From: DATLMR01 sp035634255
Lineage (GTDB): Bacteria; Acidobacteriota; Blastocatellia; UBA7656
Length of the DNA stretch: 9,757 nucleotides
Assembly (NCBI GenBank): GCA_035634255.1
Contig: DASQDI010000084.1
Span: 1 to 9,757 of the forward strand
Direction: 5' to 3'
This document shows, in pieces, positions 5,923-9,757 of the stretch; positions within the stretch are counted from its first letter, which is position 1; the number at the start of each line of letters is the position of its first letter. Below the pieces are notes generated by a model, which was not told the DNA's origin, ran no database searches, and saw only the letters and a list, made by a program, of their open reading frames with translations. The position numbers and the translations under genes were made by a program.

Positions 5923-7701
5923 ATGCTCAAACAATTCGCATCGCTCGCGCATCAGTACTTCAGCGGGTGGGTGAAAGTGGCGAAGTTCGCGAGCCGCTTT
6001 CGGACGCTCTGGCGCAAAGTGTTGTTGTCGAATGTCTGCGGCGCGCTCTCCAGCGCGTTGCAGCTCATCGTCCCCCTGGCGACGGTCGTCATAATCAACG
6101 ACGTGCTGCCTAACAAAAACTTCCCTCTGTTGATCAAGGTGAGCCTGGCGATGGGGGGGGCGACTCTCGGCTCGATAGTCACCTCCTACCTGGAATTCTA
6201 CCACGCCTCGGTTTACAGAGAGCGGGTCTCTTTGATCCTGGGGTTGGAGCTGTTCGAGCACATTCAATCCCAACCCTACCTCTTCTTCAAGAGCAACGAG
6301 AGCGGCTACATCATGTCGAGGATATCCAATGACGCCAGCGCCGCTCTCGACGCCGTGTCGGTCCTGACCGGAATCGGCAGGACCGCCGTCTGGCTGTTGA
6401 GCGGCCTTGTCCTGCTTCCCGCCTTCAACATGGAGCTGGGGTTGATTATCCTCTCTTCGGTGCCGGTTTATTTCGGGCTGTTGTTATATTTTAACCGGCG
6501 GACCAAAGAGGCTTTCACAGAGGTTTCGGAAAAGACGGCCCTACAGTCGCGGGAGCTTCACGAATCCCTGGCCGGCATCTACGAGACTAAAGCATGCGGC
6601 GCGCAAAAATACCGCGCGCGAAGGTACGCGAAAACTTCGGTTGAAAAAGCCCGCATTTTAATCAAGGCCCGCCTGCTTATGACCGGGGGGGCGCAGACCA
6701 CTCAGGTCATAACCCTACTCATTTCGTTGCTGGTGATCGCTTACGGGGGGGCGGCGGTAATCTCGGGGGACCTTTCTTTGGGCGCCCTGATAGGCATAAA
6801 CACGCTCGCGGCGTACCTGCTCATGCCTATAAATCGTATCATCCAGCAGTCGCTCCAGATTCAGCAGGCGCTGGCTTCAATCGAGCGGGTCGAGCAGTTG
6901 AAATCGTTTGAGCCCGAACAGGACGTGAAGTGTTTGATCGCCCCCCCGAGAGTTCGCGGGCACATCCGATACCGGGACGTGGGCTTCGCCTACCCCGAGC
7001 GCCCGCCGGTGTTTTGCGGCGTCGATTTCGAGATCAGGCCCGGAGAGACCGTCCTCCTGTCCGGGTCGAGCGGCATAGGCAAAACGACTCTGGTGAATCT
7101 GTTGCTGCGGTTTCTCGAACCGACCGCCGGCAAGGTGTACGTGGACGGGGCGGTCGCAAGTGATCTCCCGTTAAGCTACCTGAGAAAACACATAGCGCTC
7201 GTTTCGCAGGACGTATTCTTATTCTCCGACTCCATAAGGAATAACATCCGCATAGGAAACCTCGCGGCAAGCGACGAAGCCGTAACGGAAGCCGCCCGGC
7301 TCGCCAACGCTCTGGACTTCATAGAGGAGCTGCCGCAGGGGTTAGATACGCAGGTCGGGGAGCGCGGGGCGAAGTTGTCCGGGGGGCAGCGCCAGCGCAT
7401 CGCCATCGCGCGCGCTCTCATACGAAACGCGCCGATTCTGATTTTAGATGAAGCGACCTCGGCGGTGGACCAGGAGACGGAGCTTGCGGTTCACGACGCC
7501 CTGAGGCGCTTAATGAAAGATCGCACGACGATAATCATCGCCCACCATGCGACAGCATTCATCGAGCAGGTGGACCGGGTCTTTACGCTCGAAGACGGCC
7601 GACTGAGGGTAGGCCCCGCGCACACCTTTATGCCCGCCGCGCCGGGCGATTTCAGGGCGGCCGTGCCCGAGGCCGCGGCGGTCGATTCGGCCGCCGGTTG
7701 A
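5923..7701 (+). CDS. Type I ABC exporter (fused permease-ATPase)
   Basis: A 592-residue half-transporter that probably exports the modified peptide across the inner membrane as a homodimer. Residues 25-310 form the six-helix membrane domain. The ATPase domain has Walker A GSSGIGKTT (381-389), the Q-loop 'VSQDVFLF', the signature LSGGQ (485-489), Walker B ILILDE (Asp509, Glu510) and a switch histidine in AHHA (His541), where AHR is more usual. No N-terminal C39 peptidase domain is present, so it cannot itself cleave the Gly-Gly leader as peptidase-containing transporters (PCATs) do. The ATG at 5923 follows GGCAGGAG. It is 23 bp after the maturase gene, clearly the same operon. Without the context it could equally be a lipid or drug exporter of the MsbA type; the location argues for peptide export. 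Confidence 0.93.
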   Translation: MLKQFASLAHQYFSGWVKVAKFASRFRTLWRKVLLSNVCGALSSALQLIVPLATVVIINDVLPNKNFPLLIKVSLAMGGATLGSIVTSYLEFYHASVYRERVSLILGLELFEHIQSQPYLFFKSNESGYIMSRISNDASAALDAVSVLTGIGRTAVWLLSGLVLLPAFNMELGLIILSSVPVYFGLLLYFNRRTKEAFTEVSEKTALQSRELHESLAGIYETKACGAQKYRARRYAKTSVEKARILIKARLLMTGGAQTTQVITLLISLLVIAYGGAAVISGDLSLGALIGINTLAAYLLMPINRIIQQSLQIQQALASIERVEQLKSFEPEQDVKCLIAPPRVRGHIRYRDVGFAYPERPPVFCGVDFEIRPGETVLLSGSSGIGKTTLVNLLLRFLEPTAGKVYVDGAVASDLPLSYLRKHIALVSQDVFLFSDSIRNNIRIGNLAASDEAVTEAARLANALDFIEELPQGLDTQVGERGAKLSGGQRQRIAIARALIRNAPILILDEATSAVDQETELAVHDALRRLMKDRTTIIIAHHATAFIEQVDRVFTLEDGRLRVGPAHTFMPAAPGDFRAAVPEAAAVDSAAG

Positions 7702-7757
7702 GACTCAGAGAGATTGCTTCAGGGTTACGGAAGATTATGACAAGCGAGGGAAATAAT

Positions 7758-8510
7758 ATGATCTATAAGGCGCGCGTACTTAACGTAGTGGCCGCGATTC
7801 TACTCTGCTGCCTGCCAACTCCGTCGAGCCAGAAGGCCGCCGGGGCACCCGGCAAGCTGCTTAACGACGTCATACAGGCACATGGCTCGCAGAAGGCTTT
7901 ATCATGTGACTCTATTTTATTGAACATTGATGTCCTGCTCGACCCGAAGGACGGCAGATCGGCGAAAGGGGCGATTGCCGTTAAACCCGACAGGTTCCGG
8001 CTCGAATACGAGATAGCGCCGGGCAACAAATATCGGATGGGCTATGACGGCTCTCAAGCCTGGCTCATCTCTTCCGCTACCGCCAGAGCCGCGAAGCGTT
8101 TGGACCTCTTACAGGTAGGGCTGTTCCAGTTCTACTCGCTGGCCTTCTCGTCGCGCTGGCTCGGGCACCTGAAGGCGCAGGCCGCCAGCCTGAAGCACGC
8201 GGGCCGGGAGACGTACCGCGGGGCTCCGGCGGAAGTCCTGCAAGCGAACATCGAGCCCATCGGCAACGTCGATTTTTTGATCGACGCGAAGACCAGTTTA
8301 CTGAAGGGCGTCAGGTTCATCTTCCCCGCGGAGGGGCAGCCCGATTACGAAATAACTTATGACTCTTACATGGATAAAGATGGGATGAAGGTTCCGGGGG
8401 TGATAGACATCTACAGAAATAATTCGCACTACCGCCAATACAAAGTAAGGGAAGTGCGAGTCTGCGAAAACATCTCCGACGACCTCTTCGCTCCCGATAT
8501 AAAACGGTAG
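7758..8510 (+). CDS. Exported LolA-like (outer-membrane lipoprotein-sorting type) protein
   Basis: A 250-residue protein with an N-terminal signal peptide: a basic start (MIYKAR), a hydrophobic stretch to about residue 20, and a likely cleavage near 'KAAGA'. The body resembles the LolA/LppX open-barrel fold: an initial helix 'LLNDVIQAHGSQKAL', then strand-rich sequence with 'VKPDRFRLEYEIAPG', 'MGYDGSQAWLI', 'VDFLIDAKTSLLKGVRF', and an ending 'VRVCENISDDLFAPDI' typical of this group. Such proteins bind hydrophobic ligands in the periplasm. ATG at 7758 is chosen for the GCGAGGGA 6-8 nt before it and the signal peptide. Starts at 7698 (TTG, overlapping the exporter stop) and 7737 would add residues before the signal. 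Two cysteines in 'LLCC' do not make a good lipobox because Leu precedes the Cys. Its role beside a peptide exporter is unknown; carrying the product or a lipid is possible. Confidence 0.75.
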   Translation: MIYKARVLNVVAAILLCCLPTPSSQKAAGAPGKLLNDVIQAHGSQKALSCDSILLNIDVLLDPKDGRSAKGAIAVKPDRFRLEYEIAPGNKYRMGYDGSQAWLISSATARAAKRLDLLQVGLFQFYSLAFSSRWLGHLKAQAASLKHAGRETYRGAPAEVLQANIEPIGNVDFLIDAKTSLLKGVRFIFPAEGQPDYEITYDSYMDKDGMKVPGVIDIYRNNSHYRQYKVREVRVCENISDDLFAPDIKR

Positions 8511-8549
8511 TCCCATCCCGAAAGAACAGGCAGGTTTTAGGGCAGAGTT

Positions 8550-9707
8550 ATGAATAAGCACGGCGTTTCAGTTGCCATAGCCATTTTGATCGTGAGCTGC
8601 GTCGGCGTCACCGGCGGCACGGCCCAGAACGCGAATCCCGCGACAGAATCTCAGGCCCTGTGGCAATACGACACTCACGGCTGAGTGGTTTCTACTCCCG
8701 AGGTTTCGGGAGATCTGCTTTTCATCGGCTCGTGCGCGGGCGTTTTTTATGCCCTGGATAAAAACACGGGCGGGGTTCGCTGGAGTTACGACGCTGGCAA
8801 GGACCAGAGGAAGGTCGGGTTTCACGGCAACCCCATAATATTAGACGACCTGATAGTGATCGGCACAGATATAAACGAAGCGCCGAGCGGGGCGGGGTAC
8901 GTCTACGCCTTTGAAAGGGCCAGCGGTAAGCTGCGGTGGAGGGTCGCCGCCGGCCGCGGCGTGGCGTCCGACATTGTCCGCGCCGGGTCGTCGCTCTACG
9001 GCGTGACTTTATCCGACGAACTGGTCTCAATCGACCCGGCTACGGCGAGCGTCAGCTGGGCCTTCTCCTCCCGGTCGGGCAGAGGCGACCGCATCCCCTC
9101 TGCTCCGGTGACGGCGGGAGGCCGCGTCTTCTACGGCGACCGCGACGGGGGCGTGTACGCCCTCGACAACGAGACCGGCCGCGTCGACTGGAAGCGCGAA
9201 TTCACGACCCCGGTATCCACCTCGCTCGCCGTCTTTGGCGAATCGGTGTTCCTCGGGGCGGCCAACCACATCTACCGCATCAGTCAGAAAACGGGAGCCA
9301 TCGAAGCCCACTACCTGGCGGACGGCTGGTCGTCCGGCAGGCCGGTGATTTCCGGGAATTCGCTCCTGGTTTTCATAGGTAACACGGTTGCGTCCATCGA
9401 CCTGTCTCTCAATAAGATAAATTGGAGGCAGAAGACGTCCAGCAGATGGACAACGCCCAGGCCGTTATTAGTAGGCGATGTTATTCTGGCCGGGACCGAG
9501 ATCGGCGAAGTGATCGCCTTCCGAATTACGGACGGCTCGCGCCGGTGGTCGCATAAATTCAGCGGCACCATACGCAGCATCGCGAACTCAGGCGGGGTGC
9601 TTTATATCGGCACGCGCGAAGGCACCGTATACGCTTATCGCGCGCCCGACCTCGGCGACAAAGCTCCCGACGGCGCTGCCGCGGCTAAGAGCGGGGCCGG
9701 GCTCTAG
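8550..9707 (+). pseudogene. Exported PQQ-type beta-propeller protein interrupted by in-frame TGA
   Basis: Read through one TGA (8682-8684, codon 45), this frame encodes 385 residues. It starts at ATG 8550 after AGGGCAGAG, with a signal peptide. IVSC around Cys17 could be a lipobox, or cleavage could fall after GGTA near residue 25. The rest is a series of PQQ-like blades with recurring 'YALD..TG..W' patterns, a fold related to BamB and to quinoprotein dehydrogenase propellers. No cofactor residues are evident. The TGA splits the first blade ('WQYDTHG' before, 'VVSTPEV' after). Two other blades have Trp at the same place (Trp260, Trp300), so TGG-to-TGA mutation or a sequence error is likely. 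TGA is a normal stop elsewhere here. The GTG at 8685 has no ribosome binding site, and restart there would drop the signal. A 7-bp hairpin just after the TGA keeps recoding open. It may be live if the base is an error. Confidence 0.8.
8695..8712 (+). repeat. Perfect hairpin 10 nt after the in-frame TGA
   Basis: CTCCCGA (8695-8701) and TCGGGAG (8706-8712) form a perfect 7-bp stem with loop GGTT, starting 10 nt after the TGA at 8682-8684. The spacing and G-initiated loop resemble bacterial selenocysteine insertion elements, though the surrounding blade alignment favours Trp at this codon. It may be chance in GC-rich coding sequence. Confidence 0.4.
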
Positions 9708-9729
9708 CTGCCTGGCTGTGGAGGATCAC

Positions 9730-9757
9730 ATGAAGTCCCTGAAAAATTTATATATCT
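9730..9757 (+). CDS. Start of a further operon gene (partial)
   Basis: ATG at 9730 is preceded by GGAGG (9720-9724) at 5-nt spacing and lies 22 bp after the propeller stop. The nine visible codons give MKSLKNLYI, a basic then hydrophobic start that could begin a signal peptide or membrane segment. The gene runs off the window and its product cannot be named. Confidence 0.65.

Noticed and set aside
8682..8684. TGA read as Trp by an alternative genetic code
   Set aside because: Four other genes in the window end at TGA (1542-1544, 3570-3572, 7699-7701 and the degenerate precursor), and Trp elsewhere is TGG.
8936..9382. 148-codon plus-strand frame inside the propeller gene
   Set aside because: It is an Arg/Pro-rich shadow of the GC-rich propeller coding sequence in another frame.

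Overview
The window looks like chromosomal DNA of a Gram-negative, fairly GC-rich bacterium. It carries a sigma54-type activator, an envelope LolA-like protein and a beta-propeller protein with an export signal. TGA is an ordinary stop codon here, because four of the genes end with it. An Acidobacteriota-like host is possible, but that is a guess from gene style and cannot be settled from this sequence. The first 2 kb are visibly more AT-rich and gene-poor than the rest.

Layout. Positions 1-860 hold no convincing gene. They contain the 3' half (anticodon loop to CCA) of a tRNA-Ile(CAU)-like gene with no matching 5' half, which is the classic scar of integration into a tRNA, and a perfect 20-bp palindrome. 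A Crp/Fnr-family regulator lies at 861-1544. After a 426-bp gap comes a sigma54-dependent activator (GAF-like, AAA+, Fis-type HTH) at 1971-3572, with an unusual four-cysteine insertion next to its sensor II motif. The gap 3573-3867 holds a GC-rich hairpin, a possible upstream activator dyad, a plausible -24/-12 promoter and a structured leader.

From 3868 to the right edge all genes run on the plus strand and form one probable operon. It starts with a 60-residue Cys/Gly-rich peptide that has a hydrophobic leader and a Gly-Gly motif. A degenerate second copy of this peptide gene follows; it has ACG where ATG is expected, no good ribosome binding site and apparently a shifted C-terminal frame. 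Next come a radical SAM/SPASM maturase with an N-terminal PqqD-like (RRE) domain, a type I ABC exporter lacking a C39 peptidase domain, an exported LolA-like protein, and an exported PQQ-type beta-propeller protein interrupted by an in-frame TGA. A further gene begins at 9730.

Interpretation. This is a ribosomally synthesised, post-translationally modified peptide (RiPP) locus of the Cys-rich, radical-SAM (ranthipeptide/sactipeptide-like) kind. A likely flow is that the sigma54 activator senses a redox, metal or other cue and switches on the -24/-12 promoter. The SPASM enzyme then crosslinks cysteines of the peptide, the ABC protein exports it, and the LolA-like and propeller proteins act in the envelope. 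Domain assignments are well supported by motifs. The product chemistry, its function and the link between activator and operon are inferred.
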